From: Devosia sp. ZB163
GTDB lineage: Bacteria > Pseudomonadota > Alphaproteobacteria > Rhizobiales > Devosiaceae
Reading direction: 5' to 3'
Assembly: GCF_028613635.1 (NCBI RefSeq)
Contig: NZ_JAQRMY010000002.1
Span: forward strand, 310,001-374,000
Length of the DNA stretch: 64,000 nucleotides
The stretch's first letter is position 1, and each line of letters opens with the position of its first letter. The translations under genes and the position numbers were made by a program. The notes under the pieces are model-generated. The model did not search any database and had not been told where the DNA came from. It saw nothing but the letters and a program-made list of their open reading frames with translations. Shown here one piece after another: positions 51,321 through 61,142 of this stretch.

Positions 51321-53591
51321 CTAGACAATGAAGTCGGCGCTGCTCAGCGCTATATGGCCGCGCAGCTCGATCTGGAAATCGGCCACCCCATCGCCGTCGA
51401 CGTCACCCTCGATCAGCGTGATGGCGCTCTGGTCGTTCGCCACGTCCTGCCGCGCGATCAACTCGCCAGCCACGCCGCTGAAGCTGTCGGTGAAGGCAAA
51501 TGCCTGATTGCCGCTCCGGGTGCTGTCGGCGTCGATCCCGCCCAGATGGAGCAGGTCGGCGCCGCTGGCGAAGTCCCTGACCACATCACGTGACGCCCCG
51601 CTTCCCACCTCGCCGAGGTCCCGGAAGTCGAACCGGTCGCTGCCCTCGCCACCCTCGAGGATGTCGCGCCCGAGCCCGCCATCGAGCGTGTCGTTGCCGA
51701 ACCCTCCCCGCAGCGTGTCGTCTCCCTCGAGCCCAAGCATCAGGTTGTCGGCAAAGCTCCCGGTCAGCACGTTGTCGAGCGCGTTGCCGGTGAGGCGCCA
51801 GTTCCCCTCGCCATGGAGCTGCAGGTTCTCGATCTCGGCGAACTGGCGCAGGTCCCAGTGCGTCTCCGCCCGGATGGTGTCGACGCCGCCGGTGTCGATG
51901 ATCGTGTCGTCGCGGTCGTTGAGCACGTAATACGTGTCGTTCCCGTCGCCGCCCTCGAGGATGTCGCGACCCCTCAGGCTCTTGAGCTCGTCATTGCCCC
52001 CGTAGCCGATCAGGTGGTCGTTGCCCCGCCAGCTGATCAGGATGTCGTTGCCGCTGCCGCCATGCACCGTCTGGTCGGCGTTCCCGTCGATCCGCGTCAC
52101 CCCCTCGGTCGGCTTCTGGCCATAGATGATGTAGGCCGCCCCCTTGCGCTCCACGCCTTCCTTCAGCGCCCCCGGCGCGCCGACGATCAGGTCGTCGAAC
52201 CCGTCGCCGTTGAAGTCGCCGATGCCGTCGACCGCCTCCGCCATGTCCGCTGGTGCGCCATCGATGCGGAAGCCGTTGCTGCCGTCGAGCGCCGTGACGT
52301 CGATGCCCGGCGTGTACCAGGTCGATTTCCCGTAGACGACGTAACTGGTGCCCGGCTGGTCGACGTTCCAGGCCACGCTGACCACGAGGTCGTCGAAGCC
52401 GTCGCCGTTGAGATCGCCGGCCGACGAGACCGTCGAACCCGAATAGTCCGCGCTCGCATCGCCGCGGATGACGAAGCCATTGCGGCCGTTGAGCTGGTCC
52501 GCGTCGTAGCTCGGCCGGAAGTTGCCCGCCCGGCCGAAGACGACGTAGGATTCCCCGGCCTCGCGGTGGCCGTGCGGGTCGGCGCGCGTCGCGCTGACGA
52601 TGAAGTCGGCGTAGCCGTCGCCATTGACGTCGCCGGCATCCGAGATCGCGGACCCTAGCCCGTCCTGGTAGTCTGCCCCGTCGACCCGGAAGCCGCTCTC
52701 GCCGTCGACGGTGCGCACGTCGAAAACCGAACCGAAGCCATCGGCCTTCCCCAGCACCACATAGGCCGAGCCCGCTTGGCTGGAGAAATCGGGTGAAAGC
52801 TGCGGGCTGGCCACAGCGAAGTCGTCGTAGCCGTCGCGGTTGATGTCGCCGATGCCGCTGAGGGCCCATCCGAGGTTTCCCTCGCCGGCGATGGCAAACC
52901 CGTTGCTGCCATCCAGCTGGTCGAGCGCGATGTCGGCATCAGCGCCTTCCGCACCCCCGAAGACGACGAAGGCGGGGTAGGGCGCCGCTGCATCCCAGGT
53001 ACTCTGCACCCCGATCAGCAGGTCGTCGTAGCCGTCCCCATTGATGTCGCCAGCGCTGGAGACAGACCTGCCAGCACCGTTGAAGTCGCCGGTTCCCGTG
53101 ATGCTGAAGCCGTTGCTGCCATCGAGATCGGCCGTACCGATGCTGGCCTCGAACCCATCGACCTGCCCGTAGATGACATAGGTGGCGCCCGGATAGCGCA
53201 GGATGCCGTCGCCACCGGTACCGCTCAGCATCAGGTCGTCGATGCCGTCCCCGTTGACGTCGCCCGCATCGGAGACGTCGAGCCCGAGGTTGCTGTAGGG
53301 GATATCGCCCTCGATGCGGAAGCCGTTGCTGCCATCGAGGCTGGCGAGGTCGAAGCTCGCCTCGAACCCGGAGGTACTGCCGAAGACGACATATGCGGTC
53401 CCACCACCCAATACGTCCCCGGAGCCGGCGTTGCGCGCCGAAACGATCACATCGGCGAGCCCGTCGCCGTTGACGTCGCCAACCCCGGCCACATCCACGC
53501 CGACCTGATCGCCGAACGCCACCCCGTCGAGTCGAAAGCCGTTGCGGCCGTCGAGATCCTCGACGCTGAACACTGCCGGAAACGTCGGCAT
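51321..53591 (-). CDS. FG-GAP/RTX secreted protein (seven-repeat propeller plus calcium-binding tail)
   Basis: A 756-residue acidic exoprotein. The N-terminal 500 residues contain seven near-regular repeats of about 65-70 residues, each with L-D-G-x-N-G-F-x-I-x-G followed by G-D-x-N-G-D-G-x-D-D and a Y-V-V-x-G end. This is the integrin-alpha FG-GAP blade with a calcium loop, and seven blades would close one propeller. RTX nonapeptides follow (HGGSGNDILISWRGNDHLIG, EGGDGNDTYYV, RGGFGNDTLDGGLGRD). A C-terminal domain with LSSADFIV at the very end suits a type I secretion signal, and there is no Sec signal. No type I exporter is in the window. Possible roles are adhesion or calcium-stabilised surface display. 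Confidence 0.85.
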   Translation of the reverse strand: MPTFPAVFSVEDLDGRNGFRLDGVAFGDQVGVDVAGVGDVNGDGLADVIVSARNAGSGDVLGGGTAYVVFGSTSGFEASFDLASLDGSNGFRIEGDIPYSNLGLDVSDAGDVNGDGIDDLMLSGTGGDGILRYPGATYVIYGQVDGFEASIGTADLDGSNGFSITGTGDFNGAGRSVSSAGDINGDGYDDLLIGVQSTWDAAAPYPAFVVFGGAEGADADIALDQLDGSNGFAIAGEGNLGWALSGIGDINRDGYDDFAVASPQLSPDFSSQAGSAYVVLGKADGFGSVFDVRTVDGESGFRVDGADYQDGLGSAISDAGDVNGDGYADFIVSATRADPHGHREAGESYVVFGRAGNFRPSYDADQLNGRNGFVIRGDASADYSGSTVSSAGDLNGDGFDDLVVSVAWNVDQPGTSYVVYGKSTWYTPGIDVTALDGSNGFRIDGAPADMAEAVDGIGDFNGDGFDDLIVGAPGALKEGVERKGAAYIIYGQKPTEGVTRIDGNADQTVHGGSGNDILISWRGNDHLIGYGGNDELKSLRGRDILEGGDGNDTYYVLNDRDDTIIDTGGVDTIRAETHWDLRQFAEIENLQLHGEGNWRLTGNALDNVLTGSFADNLMLGLEGDDTLRGGFGNDTLDGGLGRDILEGGEGSDRFDFRDLGEVGSGASRDVVRDFASGADLLHLGGIDADSTRSGNQAFAFTDSFSGVAGELIARQDVANDQSAITLIEGDVDGDGVADFQIELRGHIALSSADFIV

Positions 53592-53884
53592 CCCCACCTC
53601 CCAGATGACCACGTCCGCCCAGCGTCGGCCTATCCGTCAAACCTCGGAACGACGCCGAACGCATGGGCGGCCACCGCTCGGCGCATGGCGGAGCGGAAAA
53701 ACCCTGATGCACGGGCGCGGAGCAGGGACGATCGTGCCTGAAAAAGCGGCACCGGCACGCGCCGCCACTCGCCATGCCCTTGCCCCAAGCAGCAGCCATG
53801 ATGGCTCCCATCAAAGCAAATCATCGGGCATGCACCTGACAACCGACCCCGCCTTCCTCTAGATTGCGCGCGGAGAATATGCCC

Positions 53885-55972
53885 ATGAACGCCGTCACCG
53901 CCCCCCGCATCGCCCGTTCGGTCTGCCCGCACGATTGCCCCTCGACCTGTGCTCTCGACGTCGAGGTCATCGACGCCCGCACCATCGGTCGCGTGCGCGG
54001 CGCCAAGGACGATCCGTACACGGCCGGCGTCATCTGCGAGAAAGTCGCGCGCTACGCCGAGCGCATCCATCACCCCGACCGCCTCCAGCATCCGCTCCGC
54101 CGCGTCGGCCCCAAGGGCAGCGGCGAGTGGAAGCGGATCACCTGGGACGAAGCCTTCGACGAGATCGTCGCGCGCTGGCAGGCGATCGAGGCCGAGGACG
54201 GGCCGGAGGCGATCTGGCCCTACTTCTACGCCGGCACCATGGGCCACGTGCATCGCGACGGCATCGAGCGCCTGCGCCACGCCCGCGGCTACTCCATGCA
54301 GTACGACACCATCTGCACCGGCACGGCCTGGCCCGGCTTCCTCGCCGGTGCCGGCAAGCTCACCGGCCCCAATCCCGAGGAGATGGCCGAGAGCGACTGC
54401 ATCGTCATCTGGGGCACCAACGCCGTCGCCACCCAGGTCAACGTGATGACCCACGCCGTCCGCGCCCGCAAGGAGCGCGGGGCGAAGATCGTCGCCATCG
54501 ACATCTATCGCAACGCCACCATGGAGCAGGCCGACCTGGCCCTCGTGGTCCGTCCCGGCACGGATGGCGCGCTCGCGGTGGCGGTGATGCACATCCTCCT
54601 CCGCGACAATCTCGCCGACCGCGCCTACATGGCGCGCTACACCGACTTCTCGCCCGACTTCGAGGCGCACCTCCAGCAGAAGACGCCGGAATGGGCCGCT
54701 GCCATCACCGGACTTTCGGTGGAGGAAATAGAGGAGTTCTCCCGCCTGGTCGGCACCACGCCGCGCACCTATTTCCGCCTCGGCTACGGCTTCACCCGCC
54801 AGCGCAACGGCGGCGTCTCCATGCACGCCGCCCTCTCCATCCCCGCCATGACCGGCGCCTGGCAGCACACCGGCGGCGGCGCCTTCCACTCCAACTCCGG
54901 CGCCGTAAAGCTCAACAAGACCATGATCGAGGCGAGCGATCTCGGCCCCGGCGGCCGCGAGCTCGACATGAGCGAAATCGGCAAGATCCTCACCGGCGAC
55001 GCCGCCGCGCTGAAGGGCAAGGGCCCGGTCAAAGCCCTGTTCATCCAGAACACCAACCCCGTAAATGTCGCACCCGAACAAGGACTTACCCGCGCCGGCT
55101 TCGACCGCGAGGATCTGTTCACCGTCGTCCACGAGCAGTTCATGACCGACACGGCCAGGATGGCCGACATCGTTCTGCCCGCCACGATGTTCCTCGAGCA
55201 CAACGACTATTACCGCCGCGGCGGCCACACCCGTTTCCTCTACGGCCCCAGGATCATCGAGGCCCCCGGCGAGTGCCGCTCGAACTTCGACGTCGTCAAC
55301 GAACTGCTCCGCCGCCTCGGCGCCGACCATCCCTCTATGCACATGACCGATCGCGAGATGGTCGCCCACACCCTGCGCAAATCGCACCTGGGCGAGCTCG
55401 ACGAGATCGAGAAAACCGGCTTCGTCGACATCCGTCAGCCCCCCGGCCAGTCGCATTTCGGCGACGGTTTCGGCTGGCCCGACGGCCGCTACCGCTTCGA
55501 GCCGAACTGGCAGGGCGTCGCGGCACGCGGCGGCTATGTCTGGGTCTGCGATCCCTCGGAAATGCCCCGCTTCGCCGACCACTGGGACGTCAACGAGCAG
55601 GTGAACGCGGAGACACCGTTCCGCCTCGCCACCAGCCCGGCGCGCGCCTTCCTCAATTCGAGCTTTTCCGAAACCGCCGGCAGCCGGAAGCGGCACCCGG
55701 AGCCGACCGTGTTCATCCATCCCGAAGACGCCGCCGAACTGGGGATCGAAGAGGGCGACCCGGTCACCCTCGGCAACCGCCGCGGCGAAGTTGCGCTGGT
55801 CGCGAGCTTCTTTTCGGGCATGCAGCGCGGTGTCCTCATCGCTGAGGGCATCCACCCCAACTCGGCCCACCGCAACGGCGTCGGCATCAATACCCTGATC
55901 GGCTCGGACCCCGTCCGCCCCTTCGGCGGCGCGGCGTTCCACGACACCGCAGTGTGGGTGCGGCGGGGATAG
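53885..55972 (+). CDS. Molybdopterin-dependent oxidoreductase (DMSO reductase family, cytosolic)
   Basis: About 695 residues from ATG 53885 (GGAG nine bases upstream). The N-terminal 4Fe-4S motif is SVCPHDCPSTCALDV plus VICEK, and the Mo-bis-MGD domains follow, with typical ITWDEAFDEIVARW, IVIWGTNAV and TNPVNVAPEQ. The C-terminal MGD-binding domain carries TVFIHPEDAAELGIEEGD and GVGINTLIG. No Tat signal is seen and no partner subunits lie nearby, so it is probably a soluble single-subunit enzyme. The substrate is unknown; no Cys or SeCys ligand position could be assigned with confidence. Confidence 0.9.
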   Translation: MNAVTAPRIARSVCPHDCPSTCALDVEVIDARTIGRVRGAKDDPYTAGVICEKVARYAERIHHPDRLQHPLRRVGPKGSGEWKRITWDEAFDEIVARWQAIEAEDGPEAIWPYFYAGTMGHVHRDGIERLRHARGYSMQYDTICTGTAWPGFLAGAGKLTGPNPEEMAESDCIVIWGTNAVATQVNVMTHAVRARKERGAKIVAIDIYRNATMEQADLALVVRPGTDGALAVAVMHILLRDNLADRAYMARYTDFSPDFEAHLQQKTPEWAAAITGLSVEEIEEFSRLVGTTPRTYFRLGYGFTRQRNGGVSMHAALSIPAMTGAWQHTGGGAFHSNSGAVKLNKTMIEASDLGPGGRELDMSEIGKILTGDAAALKGKGPVKALFIQNTNPVNVAPEQGLTRAGFDREDLFTVVHEQFMTDTARMADIVLPATMFLEHNDYYRRGGHTRFLYGPRIIEAPGECRSNFDVVNELLRRLGADHPSMHMTDREMVAHTLRKSHLGELDEIEKTGFVDIRQPPGQSHFGDGFGWPDGRYRFEPNWQGVAARGGYVWVCDPSEMPRFADHWDVNEQVNAETPFRLATSPARAFLNSSFSETAGSRKRHPEPTVFIHPEDAAELGIEEGDPVTLGNRRGEVALVASFFSGMQRGVLIAEGIHPNSAHRNGVGINTLIGSDPVRPFGGAAFHDTAVWVRRG

Positions 55973-55980
55973 GCAGAAGC

Positions 55981-56106
55981 AGACGGCCCCCTCCCGGCCT
56001 CCCCCATAAAGGGGGAGGTGAAGAGTCGAGGTTCTCGCTTCGATCGTGCCCACAGAGCCGGCAGGGCACCTCCCCCTTTATGGGGGAGGATGGGAGGGGG
56101 CCGTCT
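55981..56106. repeat. Long palindromic repeat, copy B
   Basis: AGACGGCCCCCTCCCGGCCT... and ...GGATGGGAGGGGGCCGTCT arms, inner hairpins CCTCCCCCATAAAGGGGGAGG and CCTCCCCCTTTATGGGGGAGG. The internal GAGGTGAAGAGTCGAG (56014-56029) is the exact reverse complement of the corresponding piece of copy A at 29636-29651, so the two copies are inverted relative to each other. Confidence 0.8.
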
Positions 56107-56121
56107 CTCTCAGCCAGCCGC

Positions 56122-56886
56122 CTAACCGAAATACGCCGACCAGAAGAACCAGGCCGTCAGCCCCAGTCCGTAGACGATCACCAGCGCCCGGATCAGCCCG
56201 GTCGGGATCCGCTTGGCCAGCCGCGCCGCCACATAGCCCCCGATCGTTACCCCGACAAGCGCGATGGAGCCGTGGTACCAGTCGATGGCGCCCGATAGGG
56301 CGAAACGGATGACCCCGACCGCGGCCACGACCACCGAGATCCAGAGCTTCAGCCCGTTCATGGCGTGGATGTCGGTCATCCCCGCCAGTGCCAGGAAGGC
56401 GAGGAGCAGCACGCCGAGGCCGGCGTTGAAGAACCCGCCATAGAGCGAAATAGCCGCGAGCAGCGCCAACAGCAGGATCGCGCCAGCATGGCGGCCACGG
56501 CCCTCACCCGCGAGGCGCCGCACCGCGACATTGAGCCGGCCGCCGAAGGCGAACAGCACCACCGCGAACAGCATCAGCCAGGGCACGACGAGAACGAACG
56601 TCTCGTTCGAAACCCGGAGCAGCAGTTCAGCCCCCAGATACCCGAAGATCAGAGCGACGATCGAATAGGGGATCAGCTTGTCGCGATGGCGCGCGATCTC
56701 GCTGCGGAAGCCGAAGGCGCCGCTCGCGTAGCCGGGCAGGCTCGCATAGGTGTTCGACGCATTGGCGATCACCGGCGGCACGCCGACCAGCACGAGCGCC
56801 GGGAACAGCACGAAGGAGCCGCCACCGGCAAGCGTGTTGATGGCGCCGGCGACGAGCCCGGCGACGAGAAGCAATAGTTCGTTCAA
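56122..56886 (-). CDS. Sulfite exporter TauE/SafE family protein
   Basis: A 254-residue, seven- to eight-helix anion exporter. The start LLLVAGLVAGAINTLAGGGS carries the family's G-x-I-N-T-x-x-G-G-G pattern, and the internal repeat LYGGFFNAGLGVLLLAFL mirrors it. It may export sulfite, sulfoacetate or similar anions. Transcribed in the same direction as the preceding ABC operon, 97 bases away. Confidence 0.9.
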   Translation of the reverse strand: MNELLLLVAGLVAGAINTLAGGGSFVLFPALVLVGVPPVIANASNTYASLPGYASGAFGFRSEIARHRDKLIPYSIVALIFGYLGAELLLRVSNETFVLVVPWLMLFAVVLFAFGGRLNVAVRRLAGEGRGRHAGAILLLALLAAISLYGGFFNAGLGVLLLAFLALAGMTDIHAMNGLKLWISVVVAAVGVIRFALSGAIDWYHGSIALVGVTIGGYVAARLAKRIPTGLIRALVIVYGLGLTAWFFWSAYFG

Positions 56887-56983
56887 CGATAAGGGCCCGA
56901 CAGAGTGAGCCCCCTAGCTACACGTCGCCCCGCTTCGCGGCCAGCGCAAAGGGGTGATTGCACGCATCACCTTTGGTGATGGC

Positions 56984-57772
56984 TCACGCCATCTCCACCC
57001 GCTTCTCGCCGGCCTCGATGCGGAACGGCAGCACGTTCTGCGGCGGCGGCAGCGGGCACACCGCATGCTCGGTGAAGGCGCAGGGCGGGTTGATGGCCTT
57101 GTTGAAGTCGAGGACGATCGTCTTGTCGGTCACGTCCTCGCCGTAGACGAACCTGCACGCCCCGTAGGTCGAGTCACGCGACGTGAGATCGCGGATGACG
57201 AACTGCGGCGCCTCGGGCGTCCCGTGCGTCGCGATCAGTTCGTACTGCGTCCCGTCATGGCTGAACACCGCCTTGTGGGTCGCCACCACGTCGGTCGGGA
57301 TGTTGTGGGACGTGTTGACCGTCAGTTCCTGCTCGAACGGCACCCAGTCGGCGACGATGCGCCACTCCGGCTGAGCGGGGAAATACTCGATGCCGGGGAA
57401 GTTCGCCGGCGCGGTCGAAGCCTTGTCGCGTACGCGCAGCGCATTGTCGCCGTTCATGCTCGTCACCTCCAGCAGGAGGCTGTCGACGTCGAACTGCGGC
57501 GGCTTGTACTTGCTGAGTTGCAGGCGCACCGGCTCGCCACCGTCGGCCGGCGTGAAGGTCACGCCTTCGTCGTCCTCGGTGATCGTCCCCACATGGGCCG
57601 GCCCGGCGGTCAGCACGATATCGTTGTCTTCGGCGGACCCCACGGTCGCCGAACCCGGCTCCAGCCAGTACCGCCCGATGATGTTGAGCCAGCCATTCGG
57701 CGCCTTGAGATTGGTGAGGCGACGAACCTTCCAGGCTCCGAGCGCGGCGAGATAGTCAGTCGGGGCAGTCAT
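56984..57772 (-). CDS. DUF1684 domain protein
   Basis: Encodes 262 residues with the DUF1684 hallmarks: N-terminal KAPNGWLNIIGRYWLEPGS, a central beta-rich stretch, and a C-terminal DFNKAINPPCAFTEHAVCPLPPPQN with two conserved cysteines. Family members are often next to transporter genes; no activity is settled. It lies 19 bases downstream of the last ABC ATPase and is probably in that operon. Confidence 0.87.
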   Translation of the reverse strand: MTAPTDYLAALGAWKVRRLTNLKAPNGWLNIIGRYWLEPGSATVGSAEDNDIVLTAGPAHVGTITEDDEGVTFTPADGGEPVRLQLSKYKPPQFDVDSLLLEVTSMNGDNALRVRDKASTAPANFPGIEYFPAQPEWRIVADWVPFEQELTVNTSHNIPTDVVATHKAVFSHDGTQYELIATHGTPEAPQFVIRDLTSRDSTYGACRFVYGEDVTDKTIVLDFNKAINPPCAFTEHAVCPLPPPQNVLPFRIEAGEKRVEMA

Positions 57773-57791
57773 GCGGGAGTCCTTGGTGAGG

Positions 57792-58538
57792 TCAGGCGGG
57801 CATGCGCGGCACGCTGCGGAGCAGGGCCTGCGTATAGGGATGTCGGGGGTCGTCGAGGATTTTGCGAGTAGGGCCAGCCTCGACGACGCGCCCTTTCTCG
57901 AGGATCACGATCTGGTCGCAGAGCGCTGCGACGACGCCGAGGTCGTGCGACACGAACACCAGCGTCATCTCGGCGGCAAGCCGCTTCAACAGCTCGACGA
58001 TCCGGATGCGGGTCGAAAGGTCCAGCGCGCTCACCGCTTCGTCGGCAAGCAGCAGCCGCGGCCGCGCGACGATCGCCCGCGCGATGGCGATGCGCTGCCG
58101 CTGCCCACCGGAGAACTCGTGCGGATAGCGCCTGAGGATCGTGCCATCGAGCCCGACCGCCTCGAGCGACGCGGTGACCAGCGCGCGCCGGTCGCCTTCG
58201 ATCCCGAGCGAGCGCAGCGGCTCCGAAACGATGGCAAGCACGTTCTGGCGCGGATCGAGCGAGGAGTAGGGGTCCTGGAACACCGCCTGCACCTGCCGGC
58301 GATAGTCGCGCATGAACCTGCCGCTGCGCGGATCGAGCACGGCGCCGTCGAAGTGGACCGTGCCACTGGTCGGGCGCTCGAGCCCCAGCAGCAGCCGCAG
58401 CAGCGTCGTCTTGCCCGAGCCGGACTCGCCAACGAGCCCCACGCTGGTCCCGGCCTTCACGCCAACCGAGACGCTGTCGAGCACCTGCCGACCGCGCGCA
58501 TATCCAAAGCTGACGTTCTCGACGGAGATGAGGCTCAT
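57792..58538 (-). CDS. Peptide/nickel ABC transporter ATP-binding protein (DppF-like)
   Basis: A 248-residue ATPase with Walker A GESGSGKTT, signature FSGGQRQRIAIARA, Walker B LLLADEAVSALD, and the oligopeptide-type C-terminal GRVVEAGPTRKILDDPRHPYTQALL. Pairs with the upstream ATPase in a heterodimer. Its start overlaps the upstream stop. Confidence 0.92.
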   Translation of the reverse strand: MSLISVENVSFGYARGRQVLDSVSVGVKAGTSVGLVGESGSGKTTLLRLLLGLERPTSGTVHFDGAVLDPRSGRFMRDYRRQVQAVFQDPYSSLDPRQNVLAIVSEPLRSLGIEGDRRALVTASLEAVGLDGTILRRYPHEFSGGQRQRIAIARAIVARPRLLLADEAVSALDLSTRIRIVELLKRLAAEMTLVFVSHDLGVVAALCDQIVILEKGRVVEAGPTRKILDDPRHPYTQALLRSVPRMPA

Positions 58539-59344
58539 GCCGTCCCTCCCAGCGCCCGGTCGAGCGACCGCGCCGCGAACACCAGCGACCTAGTGTAGTC
58601 ATGCCGCGGCGCCGAGAACACCGTCCCGACTGGGCCTTGTTCCACGGTCACGCCGCGGCGCAACACGATGACGCGGTCGACGATGCCCGCCACCACCGGA
58701 AGGTCGTGGCTGATGAACAGCAGCGCCATGTTCCGCTCGCGCACGAGCCCATCGAGCAGTTTCACGATCTCGGCCTGCGTGGTGACGTCGAGCGCAGTGG
58801 TCGGCTCGTCCGCGATCAGCAGCTGCGGCCGGCACGCCAGCGCCATGGCGATCGCGACGCGCTGCCGCTGCCCGCCGGAAATCTCGTGCGGATAGGAGCG
58901 TGCGATCCGCTCCGGCTGGGGCAGGGCGACCTGCTCCAGTAGTTCGGTCACGGCCCGGTCGAGCGCTGTGCCGCTGAGATCCTGCCCATCCCGCCGCGCC
59001 CTGCGCTTCAGCGGTTCGGCCACCTGCCGGCCCAGCCGCATCAGCGGATCGAGCGCGGTCAGCGGCTCCTGGAACACGAAGGCTGCCACCGTGCCGCGCA
59101 GTCGGTCCAGCACGCCGTCAGCGGCTCCGATCACCTGTGTCCCGCCCAACAACACCGACCCGCTCTTCTCTATCGACCTGGGCAGCAATCCGGTGGCCGC
59201 CATCGCCGTCAACGACTTGCCGGACCCGGACTCCCCGATCAGCCCCAGCCGCTCCCCGGGAGCAATGCTCAGCGACAGGTCCTTCACCAGCGGCGCCCCG
59301 AGCGTCGAGAGGTTCAGTCCGCGAATGTCGAGCAGGTCGGTCAC
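58535..59344 (-). CDS. Peptide/nickel ABC transporter ATP-binding protein (DppD-like)
   Basis: A 269-residue partner ATPase: [39 protein letters not shown] and the closing [19 protein letters not shown] are typical. GTG 59344 overlaps the permease stop by four bases. Confidence 0.92.
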   Translation of the reverse strand: MTDLLDIRGLNLSTLGAPLVKDLSLSIAPGERLGLIGESGSGKSLTAMAATGLLPRSIEKSGSVLLGGTQVIGAADGVLDRLRGTVAAFVFQEPLTALDPLMRLGRQVAEPLKRRARRDGQDLSGTALDRAVTELLEQVALPQPERIARSYPHEISGGQRQRVAIAMALACRPQLLIADEPTTALDVTTQAEIVKLLDGLVRERNMALLFISHDLPVVAGIVDRVIVLRRGVTVEQGPVGTVFSAPRHDYTRSLVFAARSLDRALGGTA

Positions 59345-60189
59345 CGCGACACCCTCCGCGTCGGATCGGCGATGTCGCGCAGCCCGTCTGCGAGAAGGTT
59401 GACGCCGATCACCAGCGACACCAGCGCGATGCCGGGCGCGATCGCCCCGATCGGCGCGGTGTAGACCGTCCCCTGCGCCTCCTGCAGCAACCGGCCCCAT
59501 GAGGCATTCGGCGGCGGCGCGCCAAGGCCGAGATAGGAAAGCGATGCCTCCGCGATCACTGCCAGCCCGAACTGCAGTGCAAAGTTCACCGAAAGCGTCG
59601 GCCAGATGTTGGGCAAAACGTGCACAAACACGATCGCAAACCACGATGTTCCAGAGGTGCGCGCCGCCGTGATGTAGTCCATCAGCAGCACTCGCTTGGC
59701 GAGAATTCGGGTCAGCCGCGCGACGATCGCCGACAGCGCAATTCCAAGCGCCAGGATCGCCGTCCCGAGGCTCGCCGTATCGCTCGCCGCGACCACCAGC
59801 ATGGCAAGCAGCAGGGTCGGGAAGGCAATGAGAATATCGAGCGTCGCTGCCAGCGCATCGTCAAGCAGCTTGGTCGCAAAGGCCGCCACGATCCCCAGCG
59901 TTACGCCGATCGCCGCCCCAATCGCCACGGCGCCCACGCCGACGATCAGCGCGATCCGCGAACCGATCATGATCTGCGTGAAGAAATCGCGTCCCAACCG
60001 GTCGGTCCCGGCCCAGTGTGCCAGCGATGGCGGCTCCAGCCGGCCGCCGGACATCGCCGTGGGGTCATAGGGCGTCCACACCAGCGTCAGCAGCGCGATG
60101 ACGACGTGCAGCCCGACGAGGAAGGCGCCAACCCACAGGCTGAGCGAATGGTCGCGTCGGAGGGAGACGGTCTGGTCGAGGCTGGTCAC
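59341..60189 (-). CDS. Peptide/nickel ABC transporter permease (DppC-like)
   Basis: Encodes 282 residues with N-terminal HWAGTDRLGRDFFTQIMIG (the OppC/DppC G-T-D-x-x-G-R-D signature), five or six helices, and the EAA loop around ITAARTSGTSWFAIVFVHVLP. GTG 60189 overlaps the DppB-like stop by four bases. Confidence 0.92.
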   Translation of the reverse strand: MTSLDQTVSLRRDHSLSLWVGAFLVGLHVVIALLTLVWTPYDPTAMSGGRLEPPSLAHWAGTDRLGRDFFTQIMIGSRIALIVGVGAVAIGAAIGVTLGIVAAFATKLLDDALAATLDILIAFPTLLLAMLVVAASDTASLGTAILALGIALSAIVARLTRILAKRVLLMDYITAARTSGTSWFAIVFVHVLPNIWPTLSVNFALQFGLAVIAEASLSYLGLGAPPPNASWGRLLQEAQGTVYTAPIGAIAPGIALVSLVIGVNLLADGLRDIADPTRRVSR

Positions 60190-61142
60190 GAGTGAATGCG
60201 CCCCCTCAGCCGCGGGTCGATCAGGCGCTGCAGCAGGTCGGCGGCAAAGCCGATCAGCAGCACCAGCAGGGTCGAGATGAACAGCACGCCCTGCACATTG
60301 GGATAGTCGCGCTGCTGGATGGCGAGCAGCAGCATCGAGCCGAGGCCGGGCAGGGCGAACACCTTCTCCACCACCACCGCGCCAAGGAAAGTCGTCGCCA
60401 GTTCGATGCCGAGGATCGAAATCACCGGCACGGCGCCGTTGCGGATCCCATGCCGCACCAGCGCCTCGGGAAAGCTTGAGCCGAGCGCCCGCGCCGTGCG
60501 GATGAAGTCGCTGCCGATCACGTCCTGCGTCGCCGAGCGCACGTAGCGCAGGAGGGACGCTGCGATCACCAGCGCGACGGTCAGCACCGGCAGCACCATT
60601 GCTGTCGCTGCCTCGCCGAAATTCGCCCACCCCTTCAGCGGGAAGCCGCCGGAGGGGAAAATCCTGAGGTTGATGGCGAAAACCGTGACGATCAGGATGC
60701 CCAGCCAGAATACCGGAATGGCGATACCGAGCTGGCTCACCACCGAGATCGCCGCGCCGTACCACTTGTCCGACTTCACCGCCGCCACGATCCCGAGCGG
60801 CACCGCGATGACGATTGCGACGAGAAAGCCGAGGATGGTCAGCGGCAGCGTCACGCTCATGCGGTTGCCGATCTCCTCGAGTACGCCCGCCTTGCTGACG
60901 AACGAGGCGCCGAGATCGAAACGTGCGAGGTTGCCGATGAAAGTCAGGAACTGCATCCAGATCGGCTGGTCGGACCCTACCTGCGCGCGCGCGGCCTCGA
61001 TCTGCTGCGCCGTCGCGCCGACGCCCAGCAGAGCGTTCGCCGGATCACCGGGCAGCAGCCGCAACAGGATGAACAGCACCACCGCCGCGATCAGCAGCGA
61101 CAGCAGCAGGATAACCAGGCGTCGGAGGAGGTAGGTGAGAAT
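60186..61142 (-). CDS. Peptide/nickel ABC transporter permease (DppB-like), probable ATT start
   Basis: Family members begin M-L-x-(F/Y)-L-L-R-R-L followed by a first helix. Here that peptide is encoded, but the first codon is ATT at 61142 (ATT CTC ACC TAC CTC CTC CGA CGC), giving 318 residues and normal length. The first ATG/GTG-type codon in frame is a GTG at 61082, which would remove half of helix 1. The EAA-type loop is YVRSATQDVIGSDFIRTAR. Other conserved parts are FILLRLLPGDPANAL and LPGLGSMLLLAIQQRDYP. The start is uncertain; see finding. Confidence 0.85.
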   Translation of the reverse strand: MLTYLLRRLVILLLSLLIAAVVLFILLRLLPGDPANALLGVGATAQQIEAARAQVGSDQPIWMQFLTFIGNLARFDLGASFVSKAGVLEEIGNRMSVTLPLTILGFLVAIVIAVPLGIVAAVKSDKWYGAAISVVSQLGIAIPVFWLGILIVTVFAINLRIFPSGGFPLKGWANFGEAATAMVLPVLTVALVIAASLLRYVRSATQDVIGSDFIRTARALGSSFPEALVRHGIRNGAVPVISILGIELATTFLGAVVVEKVFALPGLGSMLLLAIQQRDYPNVQGVLFISTLLVLLIGFAADLLQRLIDPRLRGRIHS

